Source: Bacillota bacterium (GTDB taxonomy: Bacteria > Bacillota > Bacilli > Tumebacillales > Effusibacillaceae). Taken from it: a DNA stretch of 9,692 nucleotides. Shown here in pieces: positions 1 through 6,346 of the stretch (positions are counted from its first letter, which is position 1; every line of letters begins with the position of its first letter). The notes beneath the pieces were generated by a model, which saw only the letters and a list, made by a program, of their open reading frames with translations, did no database searches and was not told the origin of the DNA. The translations under genes were made by a program, and so were the position numbers. The DNA lies in contig JAGVBM010000023.1 of NCBI GenBank assembly GCA_020059765.1, positions 1 through 9,692 of the forward strand, given 5' to 3'.

Positions 1-261
1 TCGGAGGGATGCGTCACCTATTACAATTATCCGCCGGATTGTCCGCGCGTTGTGCTGGTACCGGTCTACAAACCGATCGAGACCGGGAATCAGCTGAAAT
101 CTGTGGAAGTGGTCGGCTTCGCTTCTTTTTTCATTGAGAGTGTGGGGGAATCAAACGAGGGAGCGGAAGTGACAGGCCGCTTTATACAAGCCGCTTACTC
201 CGGTCCACATTCTTCAGCTACTGGAGATTTCGGAACATACGGTTACAAATTGATCGAATGA
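1..261 (+). CDS. TadG-like pilus assembly protein, C-terminal part (5' end outside window)
   Basis: An open frame runs from the first base to TGA at 259-261 and gives the last 86 residues of a protein whose start lies upstream. The visible part reads like the C-terminal region of Firmicutes TadE/TadG-type pseudopilins: a hydrophobic VVLVPVYKPI strand, then VEVVGFASFFIE and VTGRFIQA. This pattern is typical of the extracytoplasmic tail of Tad proteins that carry an N-terminal pilin-like helix. That helix and any von Willebrand-type domain would be upstream and cannot be seen. Two cysteines (residues 4 and 14 of the fragment) could form a disulfide outside the cell. The gene ends 13 nt before the CpaB-like gene, so it belongs to the same tad operon. 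The TadG assignment rests on sequence character plus context; another secreted Tad accessory protein is possible. Confidence 0.65.
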   Translation, partial: SEGCVTYYNYPPDCPRVVLVPVYKPIETGNQLKSVEVVGFASFFIESVGESNEGAEVTGRFIQAAYSGPHSSATGDFGTYGYKLIE

Positions 262-274
262 AGGGGAAGCGAGG

Positions 275-883
275 GTGCAAAAGATGAAAACCAAAAAAAT
301 TTGGACATGGGCCGTTCTCTTGGGAATGGTGGCTTCCGGCAGCCTGTACCTGACGTTGTTTGCCGGCTCCAATCCGAAAGATGCGCCAACTGCGCAATCA
401 TCGAACCAACAGACAGCCGGAGCGGATCAAACGAATAAGAAAAAATCAGGCATGGCGGCAAACGGCAACCCGGAGCAGGAGAAGCCATCGTCCGGCTTGC
501 CAATTGGCCAGGGAAAACGGGCGATTTCTGTTGCGGTAAATGAAGTGCAGGGGGTATCAGGTTTACTTTCTGTCGGCGATCACGTGGATGTGATCGCTTT
601 GGTGCCGCCCACCCAAGGAAACAACACGTCCTCACAGATCATGCTGCAAAATGTGAAGGTATTGGCTGTTGGCGTGGTGGCCGCAACGGCTGAAAAAGAT
701 CCGAAGGCCCCGGTGTATCGGACAGTCACCCTGGAGATCACGGCCACAGACGGTACTTCTCTTGCGCTGGCAGGACAAAAAGGGGCCATTCAGCTCATGC
801 TGCGCGCATCTGCGGATGCGGGCACAACGGCTCCTGCCCATACAACACTGGAGAGACTCCACAAAGGGGAGATTGCAAAATGA
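275..883 (+). CDS. cpaB: Short CpaB/RcpC-like Flp pilus assembly protein
   Basis: A 202-residue protein. Residues 1-9 are basic, 10-30 form a single membrane helix or uncleaved signal anchor, 31-80 are a Gln/Asn/Lys/Pro-rich linker, and 81-178 match the RcpC/CpaB domain (KRAISVAVNEVQGVSGLL, then VGDHVDVIALV, a QNVKVLAVG strand and an EITATDG segment). CpaB/RcpC acts on the outer face of the membrane in Tad pilus assembly. Family members are usually about 250-300 residues and carry an N-terminal SAF domain (an 'IPAGT.I' type segment) before the RcpC domain. No such segment is visible here; the low-complexity linker sits in its place. Two starts are possible: GTG at 275 (AAGGGG at 261-266, 8-nt spacing) or ATG at 284 (GAGGG at 271-275), which shortens the protein by 3 residues. 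The stop overlaps the next start (ATGA). Confidence 0.85.
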   Translation: MQKMKTKKIWTWAVLLGMVASGSLYLTLFAGSNPKDAPTAQSSNQQTAGADQTNKKKSGMAANGNPEQEKPSSGLPIGQGKRAISVAVNEVQGVSGLLSVGDHVDVIALVPPTQGNNTSSQIMLQNVKVLAVGVVAATAEKDPKAPVYRTVTLEITATDGTSLALAGQKGAIQLMLRASADAGTTAPAHTTLERLHKGEIAK

Positions 884-2091
884 CGGTGCATTGGCTTGGC
901 TACACCGACAATATTGGTTCCGTCACCACCATTCATGCGGCAGTGAGCCGTACGGGAAACTCCGTCCAGTGGCTTACAGATATGACAAATTTGCGCAAAG
1001 CGGCGGCAGATGCGGAGAGTGCGGTCATTTTTTTAAAATCCGGAATCGGCTATGACGTGTACGATCTGTGTCGAGATTTATCCTTTACATTTCCTCAGGT
1101 CGTCGTAATTTTGTTGATTCCCGCAGAAGAACTGAATTATAAAAAGGCGATGCACGCGGGAGCCGTTGACGCGGTCGGGCTGCCGGGAGCAGAAACGGAA
1201 ATCGTGCAAGCCGCCCGTGATGCGGAACAGTCGCTGAGGGCCAAAATGGCCCGTTTGACAGGTGAGTCTTCCAGGGAGCAAAAAGCGGACGGAAGGGTGC
1301 TGACCGTCTACGGAACCAAGGGTGGCGTGGGAAAAACAACCCTGGCTGTAAATCTGGCGGTCGCTCTTAGCAAATCGGGTCTGCGGGTGGCTGTGCTCGA
1401 TCTCGACTTGCAATTTGGCGATGTGGCGATTTTCTTTGACGTGCAGCCGAAAAGGACGATATATGAATGGGTTAAAGAGGGCCAGGATCAATCGGCGGGA
1501 GAAATTGACCGCTATATGATCCATCATTCCTCTGGCGTAGAAATTTTGCCGGCACCGCTGCGCCCGGAATTTGCGGAAGTGATCGGCGGCGAACATGTGG
1601 GTCTCGTGATCGGTCAATTAAAACGCGCGTACGACTATGTCATCGTCGATACGCCTCCTTCACTTGTTGAAGCGAGCCTGGTTGCACTGGAAAACTCGCA
1701 GGATATTCTAATGGTTACTGCGATGGATCTGCCAACTCTCAAAAACAGCAAGCTGGGGATTGAAACACTGGAATCATTAGGCATGAAGGATCGGATGAAA
1801 GTGGTATTAAACCGGGATACCAAAGTGGAAGGCATTCACTTGGATATGGTGGAGAACATTATCGGCATGCCGATCTTTGCCCGAATTCCCAGTGAGGGAA
1901 AAGTGGTCGTATCCTCTGTCAATCGGGGAGTTCCGTTTGTCTTGTCCAATCCGCGGGAAGCGGTGACCCGAAGTATCTTTTCGATTGCGTCCAAACTGCA
2001 AAGCGATTTGCGGCGAATACCGAATGTACCGAAGCAGATTCCGCAGCATTCTCTGCGAAAACCATTGTTCAGATCCATTTTTAAGCGTTAG
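880..2091 (+). CDS. cpaE: CpaE/TadZ-type pilus assembly ATPase with atypical receiver domain
   Basis: A 403-residue MinD/ParA-superfamily ATPase that in Tad systems localises the pilus machinery, often to a pole. Residues 1-115 form a receiver-like domain that lacks a recognisable phospho-acceptor aspartate: the strand where it would sit reads AVIFLKSG. Residues 138-375 are the ATPase: deviant Walker A GTKGGVGKTT at 145-154 with signature lysine K147, the A' motif DLDLQFGD at 174-181, and Walker B YVIVDTPP at 253-260. A basic tail (380-403, ending RKPLFRSIFKR) may touch the membrane or a partner. The ATG at 880 overlaps the cpaB stop by 4 nt, and AAGGGGA at 864-870 gives 9-nt spacing, pointing to translational coupling. 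The order cpaB-cpaE-cpaF-tadB-tadC separates it from MinD or flagellar FlhG. Confidence 0.93.
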   Translation: MTVHWLGYTDNIGSVTTIHAAVSRTGNSVQWLTDMTNLRKAAADAESAVIFLKSGIGYDVYDLCRDLSFTFPQVVVILLIPAEELNYKKAMHAGAVDAVGLPGAETEIVQAARDAEQSLRAKMARLTGESSREQKADGRVLTVYGTKGGVGKTTLAVNLAVALSKSGLRVAVLDLDLQFGDVAIFFDVQPKRTIYEWVKEGQDQSAGEIDRYMIHHSSGVEILPAPLRPEFAEVIGGEHVGLVIGQLKRAYDYVIVDTPPSLVEASLVALENSQDILMVTAMDLPTLKNSKLGIETLESLGMKDRMKVVLNRDTKVEGIHLDMVENIIGMPIFARIPSEGKVVVSSVNRGVPFVLSNPREAVTRSIFSIASKLQSDLRRIPNVPKQIPQHSLRKPLFRSIFKR

Positions 2092-2105
2092 GGGGATGAC
2101 CTGTC

Positions 2106-3461
2106 ATGTCCTTGCTGAAACGATTAAACGAACAAGACAAATCCGAGGCGGCAACGCCGGACGTCATGCCGTTCAAAAGCATGGCAACCGTCAAACGGGA
2201 ACCCCCAAAAGAACCGGATGTCAAACTCCGATTGCAAAAATATCTGGTGGAAGAACTGCAAAAACAAACAGAGGCCACGGACGAAGAAACCGCGCAGCTG
2301 ATCCCGAAACTGGCCGAATCGTTTTTTGCTGAAGTCGGAGAACGTCTGACCTTTGAAACGAAAAATGAGATTTTGAAAAATGTCGTCCATGATCTGACGG
2401 GATACGGTCCGATAACGCCCTTTTTGTCCGATCCGGACGTTTCCGAGGTCATGGTAAACGGGCCCTACCAAATCTATGTGGAAAAGAAAGGGCGTTTGCT
2501 CAAAACGAACGCTTTTTTTCGCGATGATGAACATGTTCTGCAAGTCATCGAACGAATTGTCGCCCCTCTTGGCAGGCGAATTGACGAAAGCATGCCGATG
2601 GTGGATGCCCGTTTGCCGGACGGTTCACGGGTCAATGCGATCATTCCGCCGCTAGCGTTAAACGGACCGACGATCACGATTCGGAAATTTTCGCAAAAGC
2701 CGTTGCAAATTGACGATTTGGTCGGCTTTGGGACATTAAGTGAGGAAATGGCCCGATTTCTTGAGGGGTGCGTAAAATCTCGGTTTAATATCATGATCAG
2801 CGGCGGTACCGGTTCCGGGAAAACCACATTTTTGAACGCGCTGTCCTCGTTTATTCCAAATGATGAACGGATTATTACAATTGAAGACGCGGCTGAACTG
2901 CAATTGTCGCAAGAACATGTGGTTTCCCTGGAAACCCGCCCGCCCAATATTGAAGGAAAAGGGGCGATTACGATCCGCGATCTGGTCCGCAACTCCTTGC
3001 GGATGCGACCGGAACGAATTGTAATCGGGGAAGTGCGAAGCGCCGAAGCGTTGGACATGCTGCAAGCCATGAATACGGGCCATGACGGTTCGCTTGCGAC
3101 CGGACACGCCAATTCTCCGCGGGACATGCTGTCGCGCTTGGAAACGATGGTGTTGATGGCGGGTATGGATCTTCCGGTACGGGCGATTCGCGAGCAAATC
3201 GCCGGCGCGATCGATTTGATCATCCAACAGTCCCGCATGAAGGATGGGAACCGAAAAATCACGCACATTACGGAAGTGCTGGGGATGGAAGGGGAAACGA
3301 TCGTGCTGCAGGATTTATTCGTATACCAGCAGACCGGAATCAACTCGGAAGGCAAGATTGCGGGCAAGTTCACGCCCACCGGCATCCGCCCTCATTGCGC
3401 AGACCGGCTCGAACAATTCGGCGTACAGCTGTCCTCCGAATGGTTCCGTGAGGAGTGGTGA
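2106..3461 (+). CDS. cpaF: CpaF/TadA secretion-type motor ATPase
   Basis: A 451-residue member of the type II/IV secretion ATPase family (VirB11/TadA clade), the cytoplasmic hexameric motor that powers Flp pilus extension. Residues 1-95 are a charged helical extension. Residues 96-225 are the N-terminal domain with the family block GYGPITPFLSDPDVSEVMVN (99-118) and RRIDESMPMVDARLPDGSRV (157-176). The motor core has Walker A GGTGSGKTT at 233-241, an Asp box TIEDAAELQL at 258-267, Walker B RIVIGEVRS at 304-312, and the His box GHDGSLATGHA at 325-335. Length and all catalytic motifs are normal, so the protein should be active. The ATG at 2106 follows the run of Gs at 2091-2095 (10-nt spacing), which overlaps the cpaE stop codon. 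It ends 2 nt before the preferred tadB start. Confidence 0.97.
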   Translation: MSLLKRLNEQDKSEAATPDVMPFKSMATVKREPPKEPDVKLRLQKYLVEELQKQTEATDEETAQLIPKLAESFFAEVGERLTFETKNEILKNVVHDLTGYGPITPFLSDPDVSEVMVNGPYQIYVEKKGRLLKTNAFFRDDEHVLQVIERIVAPLGRRIDESMPMVDARLPDGSRVNAIIPPLALNGPTITIRKFSQKPLQIDDLVGFGTLSEEMARFLEGCVKSRFNIMISGGTGSGKTTFLNALSSFIPNDERIITIEDAAELQLSQEHVVSLETRPPNIEGKGAITIRDLVRNSLRMRPERIVIGEVRSAEALDMLQAMNTGHDGSLATGHANSPRDMLSRLETMVLMAGMDLPVRAIREQIAGAIDLIIQQSRMKDGNRKITHITEVLGMEGETIVLQDLFVYQQTGINSEGKIAGKFTPTGIRPHCADRLEQFGVQLSSEWFREEW

Positions 3462-3463
3462 GG

Positions 3464-4438
3464 ATGAATCAAATGATTCTGGGCCTCTTTTTGTTAATCG
3501 GATTTACCGTTTTATTCGGCTTCATCGGCAGTTTGCTTGCGCTGCGGAGGACAAAAATCGCATCGCGCCTGGACAAATATACGATGCGTGTCAATCAGGA
3601 TGAACCATCGGATCTGCAAGCAGGCAAGGAACCGAAACTTTCTGCGGGACGTCGCTTGATTGCCGCGGTAGGCAGCCGATTCGAGGGGAAATCCTTTATC
3701 GGCAGATGGGAAAAAGAGCTGGAAAGGGCCGGATTGCCGTTAAAAGCCGGGGAATTTTTCGTGCTGCGGCTGTTGGTCGCGGGCATCATGACAGGAATTG
3801 GGTATCTGATGCATTTCCAGGGAATCGCCCTGCTGCCTGCCCTATGGGTCGGCTACCTGTTGCCGAAGTTCTATATGAAGCGGCGCAAAGAAAAAAGATT
3901 GGCTCGTTGCGCCTCCCAATTGGCCGTTTCGCTGGGAACTATGGCCACCGCCATGCGCGCAGGATTCAGCTTTATGCAAGCCATGCAGCTTGTCGGCAGG
4001 GAAGTGCCCGACCCGATCGGTCCCGAATTCGATCGGACATTGCGGGAAATAAACTTCGGAGTGCCGGTGGAAGAAGCGCTGCAACGACTGTTGGAGCGGC
4101 TGCCGGACGCAGACTTGGAATTGGTGATCACTGCCTTGTTGGTGCAGCGCTCGACGGGTGGCAATTTGTCGGAAATCCTTGAATCGATGCAAGAAACCAT
4201 CCATGCCCGGGTACGTATCCAGGAAGAGTTGAAAGCATTGACGGCACAGGGACGGTTGTCCGCCTGGATCATTTCCTTATTGCCGATCGTGTTGGGTGTT
4301 TTGATCAACTTGATGAATCCGGAATATTTCAGTCCGCTGCTGACACATCCGATCGGTTGGATGTTGTTGGGGATGGGAGCGGTTTCCGGATTGATCGGCT
4401 GGATGGCCATCCGAAAAATCGTACGAATCGAGGTTTGA
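3464..4438 (+). CDS. tadB: TadB inner-membrane platform protein (T2SSF domain)
   Basis: A 324-residue integral membrane protein forming, with TadC, the platform on which CpaF acts. Predicted membrane helices are near residues 4-26, 98-116, 119-137, 266-285 and 296-317. The cytoplasmic T2SSF/GspF-type domain lies at about 150-265 and shows the family pattern QLAVSLGTMATAMRAGFSFMQAM, EINFGVPVEEAL and LVQRSTGGNLSEILESM, split here for brevity. I chose ATG 3464 because AGGAG at 3451-3455 lies 8 nt upstream. GTG at 3455 or 3458 would add 2-3 residues and overlap cpaF, but would place the Shine-Dalgarno sequence on or against the start codon. The order after cpaF identifies this as TadB rather than TadC. 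Nothing looks truncated. Confidence 0.94.
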   Translation: MNQMILGLFLLIGFTVLFGFIGSLLALRRTKIASRLDKYTMRVNQDEPSDLQAGKEPKLSAGRRLIAAVGSRFEGKSFIGRWEKELERAGLPLKAGEFFVLRLLVAGIMTGIGYLMHFQGIALLPALWVGYLLPKFYMKRRKEKRLARCASQLAVSLGTMATAMRAGFSFMQAMQLVGREVPDPIGPEFDRTLREINFGVPVEEALQRLLERLPDADLELVITALLVQRSTGGNLSEILESMQETIHARVRIQEELKALTAQGRLSAWIISLLPIVLGVLINLMNPEYFSPLLTHPIGWMLLGMGAVSGLIGWMAIRKIVRIEV

Positions 4439-4441
4439 AGA

Positions 4442-5392
4442 ATGGTCAAGCTCTTATTGATTGGATCAAGCCTTGCTTTCTTCACCCTGCTTTCGGCTGG
4501 GGTTCTGGCTGCTTTTTTTCAGGGGAAAGTACTTGTCGAACGACGAATGACAGCCCTTCGGACAGGTATCGATTCCGTCCCGGCGGATGATGAACCTGTT
4601 TTAGAAGCGCTGGAGGATGAGACCGATAAAAAAGGTCTGACGGACCGAATCGTTAAACCTCTTTGGCAAAAGTTTGGCACTTGGATGTCGGCCGCCATGT
4701 CGGTACAAAAGGCAAAAGTATTGGAAAAAAAACTGGCGGATGCGGGACGTCCCTACCATCTGACGGCAGTGGACTTTCGCTTGACCCAATTGCTGCTCGC
4801 GGTATCATTTTTCCTGTTTGTGTCGCTTGTGTTTCTGCCGTTGGCTGACGAGAAGAAAGATATTGTCATGCTGTCAGCCGCAGCCGCCCTGTTGGGGTAT
4901 GCGTACCCCAACTATTATCTCAGCGCCAAGAAGCGGCAGCGCATCCAGGCATTGCAAAAGATGATGCCCGATTTTTTCGACATGGTGAACGTATCGATTG
5001 AAGCGGGAATGGGGTTGGACATGGCTTTGTCCAAAGTGGCCAAGCGGATGGAAGGTCCTTTGTCCGATGAATTTTTGCGTGCGTTGGAAGACATGAAGTT
5101 GGGGAATTCTAGGAAAGAGGCGTTCAGTGCATTGCGAAACCGGGTTCCGTTGGAACACTTTCAAAGCGTGATGAGCGCCATTATTCAAGCAGATCAACTG
5201 GGAATCGGCATGGCCAAAGTCATTCGCGCACAGACCCACCGCATTCGGGAGCATCGTCGGCAAGCCGCCAAAGAACAAGCGATGAAGGCTCCTGTGAAAA
5301 TGATGATCCCCATGGTGCTGTTCATGTTCCCCACGTTGTTTATCGTGCTGTTGGGGCCAGTGATCGTTCGTTTGGTCAGCAACTGGTTATAA
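4442..5392 (+). CDS. tadC: TadC inner-membrane platform protein (T2SSF domain)
   Basis: A 316-residue paralogue of TadB and the second membrane platform subunit. Membrane helices are predicted near 3-26, 114-133, 140-158 and 286-308. The T2SSF domain spans about 170-285 and carries the TadC-typical stretch MPDFFDMVNVSIEAGMGLDM (175-194), then SAIIQADQLGIGMAKVIRAQ (245-264) and an arginine-rich segment before the last helix. The start is ATG 4442, 3 nt after the tadB stop; its Shine-Dalgarno sequence (GAGG, 4430-4433) lies inside the end of tadB, so translation is probably coupled. It is the last tad gene here: the next feature is a strong promoter 2 nt past the stop, with no terminator between, so some tad transcripts may continue into rpsU. 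Confidence 0.94.
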   Translation: MVKLLLIGSSLAFFTLLSAGVLAAFFQGKVLVERRMTALRTGIDSVPADDEPVLEALEDETDKKGLTDRIVKPLWQKFGTWMSAAMSVQKAKVLEKKLADAGRPYHLTAVDFRLTQLLLAVSFFLFVSLVFLPLADEKKDIVMLSAAAALLGYAYPNYYLSAKKRQRIQALQKMMPDFFDMVNVSIEAGMGLDMALSKVAKRMEGPLSDEFLRALEDMKLGNSRKEAFSALRNRVPLEHFQSVMSAIIQADQLGIGMAKVIRAQTHRIREHRRQAAKEQAMKAPVKMMIPMVLFMFPTLFIVLLGPVIVRLVSNWL

Positions 5393-5393
5393 G

Positions 5394-5422
5394 TTGACTG
5401 GCTTCCGCGAATCCAGTATAAT
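5394..5422 (+). promoter_or_regulatory. SigA-type promoter of rpsU-yqeY
   Basis: The -35 box TTGACT (5394-5399) and a consensus -10 box TATAAT (5417-5422) are separated by exactly 17 bp, with five of six plus six of six consensus matches. Transcription should start near 5429-5430, leaving a leader of about 75 nt before rpsU. This fits high expression of a ribosomal protein. The -35 box begins 2 nt after the tadC stop. Confidence 0.9.
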
Positions 5423-5452
5423 TTGGCGTGATAAACATTCTTGACGTTCATT

Positions 5453-5472
5453 CATGCTTTATTTTCAGCATG
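5453..5472 (+). other. Small inverted repeat in the rpsU leader
   Basis: CATGCT (5453-5458) and AGCATG (5467-5472) can pair as a 6-bp stem around an 8-nt T-rich loop in the predicted 5' leader of rpsU. No run of Ts follows, so it is not a terminator. It may be chance or a modest mRNA-stability or regulatory hairpin. I do not recognise a known ribosomal-protein leader motif. Confidence 0.3.
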
Positions 5473-5503
5473 TGATGTGGCAAGGCGGAGGGAGGGAATT
5501 TAG

Positions 5504-5680
5504 GTGTCTGAAATTCGGGTTCGTAAGAATGAATCATTGGACAGCGCTCTTCGTAGGTTTAAGCGTGCTACTGCCAAGGATGGCATCCTTGCTGAATTGA
5601 AAAAACGCAAGCACTACGAGAAACCCAGTGTTGCTCGGAAGAAAAAGTCCGAGGCTGCTCGCAAAAAGAAGAAATACTAA
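5504..5680 (+). CDS. rpsU: 30S ribosomal protein S21
   Basis: A 58-residue, highly basic protein beginning MSEIRVRKNESLDSALRRFK and ending in lysine-rich KKKKY, which is diagnostic of bacterial S21 (bS21). It binds the small subunit near the 3' end of 16S rRNA and helps translation initiation. The length is normal for Firmicutes. The start is GTG at 5504, preceded by an extended Shine-Dalgarno stretch GGAGGGAGGG (5487-5496) with 7-nt spacing. Its own SigA promoter lies just upstream, and the stop directly abuts the yqeY Shine-Dalgarno sequence, so the two form an operon, as commonly seen in Bacillales. Confidence 0.98.
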   Translation: MSEIRVRKNESLDSALRRFKRATAKDGILAELKKRKHYEKPSVARKKKSEAARKKKKY

Positions 5681-5695
5681 GGAGGCAGTTTTCTC

Positions 5696-6139
5696 GTGGG
5701 CTTGGCTGAACGTTTAGATGCTGACATGAAACAGGCGATGAAAGATAAGGACAAAGTCCGTCTATCGACGATTCGCTTGATTCGGACAGCGATTAAAAAC
5801 ACTGAGATTGATCACAAGAAGACACTGACAGACGAGGAAATCCTCGATGTCTTAAATCGTGAACTGAAGCAGCGGCGTGATTCCCTCCAAGCGTTTGAAG
5901 CCGGCGGACGATCCGATTTGGTTGATCAGGTTCAGCAGGAAATAGCCGTTTTGCAAGCCTATCTGCCCGAACAGCTGTCGGAAGAGGAACTCCGTGTGAT
6001 CGTTCTCGAAACGATTCAGGAAACAGGGGCAGTTGCAAAGAAGGATATGGGCAAAGTGATGAGCGCCCTAATGCCGAAAATCAAAGGGCGCGCCGATGGA
6101 AAACTTGTCAATCAGTTGGTGCAATCGCATCTGACTTGA
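5696..6139 (+). CDS. yqeY: GatB/YqeY domain protein
   Basis: A 147-residue soluble cytoplasmic protein of the usual length for the YqeY family. It starts GLAERLDADMKQAMKDKD and contains the family segments RLIRTAIKNTEIDHKK, QRRDSLQAFEAGGRSDLVDQ and AYLPEQLSEEEL, with a C-terminal KKDMGKVMSALMPKIKGRADG block. The C-terminal part resembles the tail domain of GatB, a subunit of the tRNA-dependent amidotransferase; a role in tRNA metabolism is inferred for the family, and the exact function is not established. The GTG start at 5696 has GGAGG at 5681-5685 (10-nt spacing), only 15 nt after the rpsU stop. A strong terminator follows immediately. Confidence 0.97.
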   Translation: MGLAERLDADMKQAMKDKDKVRLSTIRLIRTAIKNTEIDHKKTLTDEEILDVLNRELKQRRDSLQAFEAGGRSDLVDQVQQEIAVLQAYLPEQLSEEELRVIVLETIQETGAVAKKDMGKVMSALMPKIKGRADGKLVNQLVQSHLT

Positions 6140-6145
6140 GCAACC

Positions 6146-6182
6146 AAAAAACCATGTGCGGAAAAACGCACATGGTTTTTTT
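6146..6182 (+). terminator. Rho-independent terminator of rpsU-yqeY
   Basis: A perfect 10-bp stem, ACCATGTGCG (6151-6160) with CGCACATGGT (6167-6176), surrounds a GAAAAA loop and is followed by a run of Ts to 6182. A run of As precedes the stem, so it could also stop transcription on the minus strand. It begins 7 nt after the yqeY stop. Confidence 0.95.
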
Positions 6183-6226
6183 ATGTGCAAGGATTTTTCG
6201 GCATTTTCGAGACGCACAGTGCCATC

Positions 6227-6250
6227 CGATCCCAGCTTTCGCTGGGATCG
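6227..6250 (+). other. Perfect 10-bp inverted repeat upstream of the SigW-type promoter
   Basis: CGATCCCAGC (6227-6236) pairs perfectly with GCTGGGATCG (6241-6250) around a TTTC loop. It is followed by T-rich CTTCTTTTCT. It lies between the yqeY terminator and the nfeD promoter -35 box, which begins 14 nt later. It could be a second, weaker terminator that isolates the SigW promoter from read-through, or a DNA site for a dimeric regulator. The short loop and absence of a clean T run leave this open. Confidence 0.6.
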
Positions 6251-6263
6251 CTTCTTTTCTCAT

Positions 6264-6291
6264 TGAAACTTTTCTGCTTTCCCCCCGTATA
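6264..6291 (+). promoter_or_regulatory. SigW-type ECF sigma factor promoter of the nfeD-floA operon
   Basis: TGAAAC (6264-6269) and CGTATA (6286-6291) are separated by exactly 16 bp, matching the SigW consensus TGAAAC-N16-CGTA known from B. subtilis. The orthologous B. subtilis operon yqeZ-yqfA(floA)-yqfB belongs to the SigW cell-envelope stress regulon, so both sequence and context agree. The predicted transcription start is near 6298, giving a leader of about 50 nt before the nfeD ATG. No clear SigA promoter was seen in the same gap. Confidence 0.88.
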
Positions 6292-6346
6292 CAGAGTTAG
6301 GTTTGTGCGAAAAACTGAACCATCAAAGGAGGGGGAGAGCCCGCTC

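Noticed and set aside
2474..3385. Long minus-strand open frame of 303 codons opposite cpaF
   Set aside because: It is a shadow of the fully conserved cpaF frame, with no ribosome site and an unnatural Ser/Arg/Ile-rich composition.
6185..6346. Upstream in-frame extension of nfeD by 54 codons
   Set aside because: It would run through the perfect hairpin and the SigW-type promoter, has no ribosome site at 6185, and would bury the signal peptide; ATG 6347 fits all evidence.
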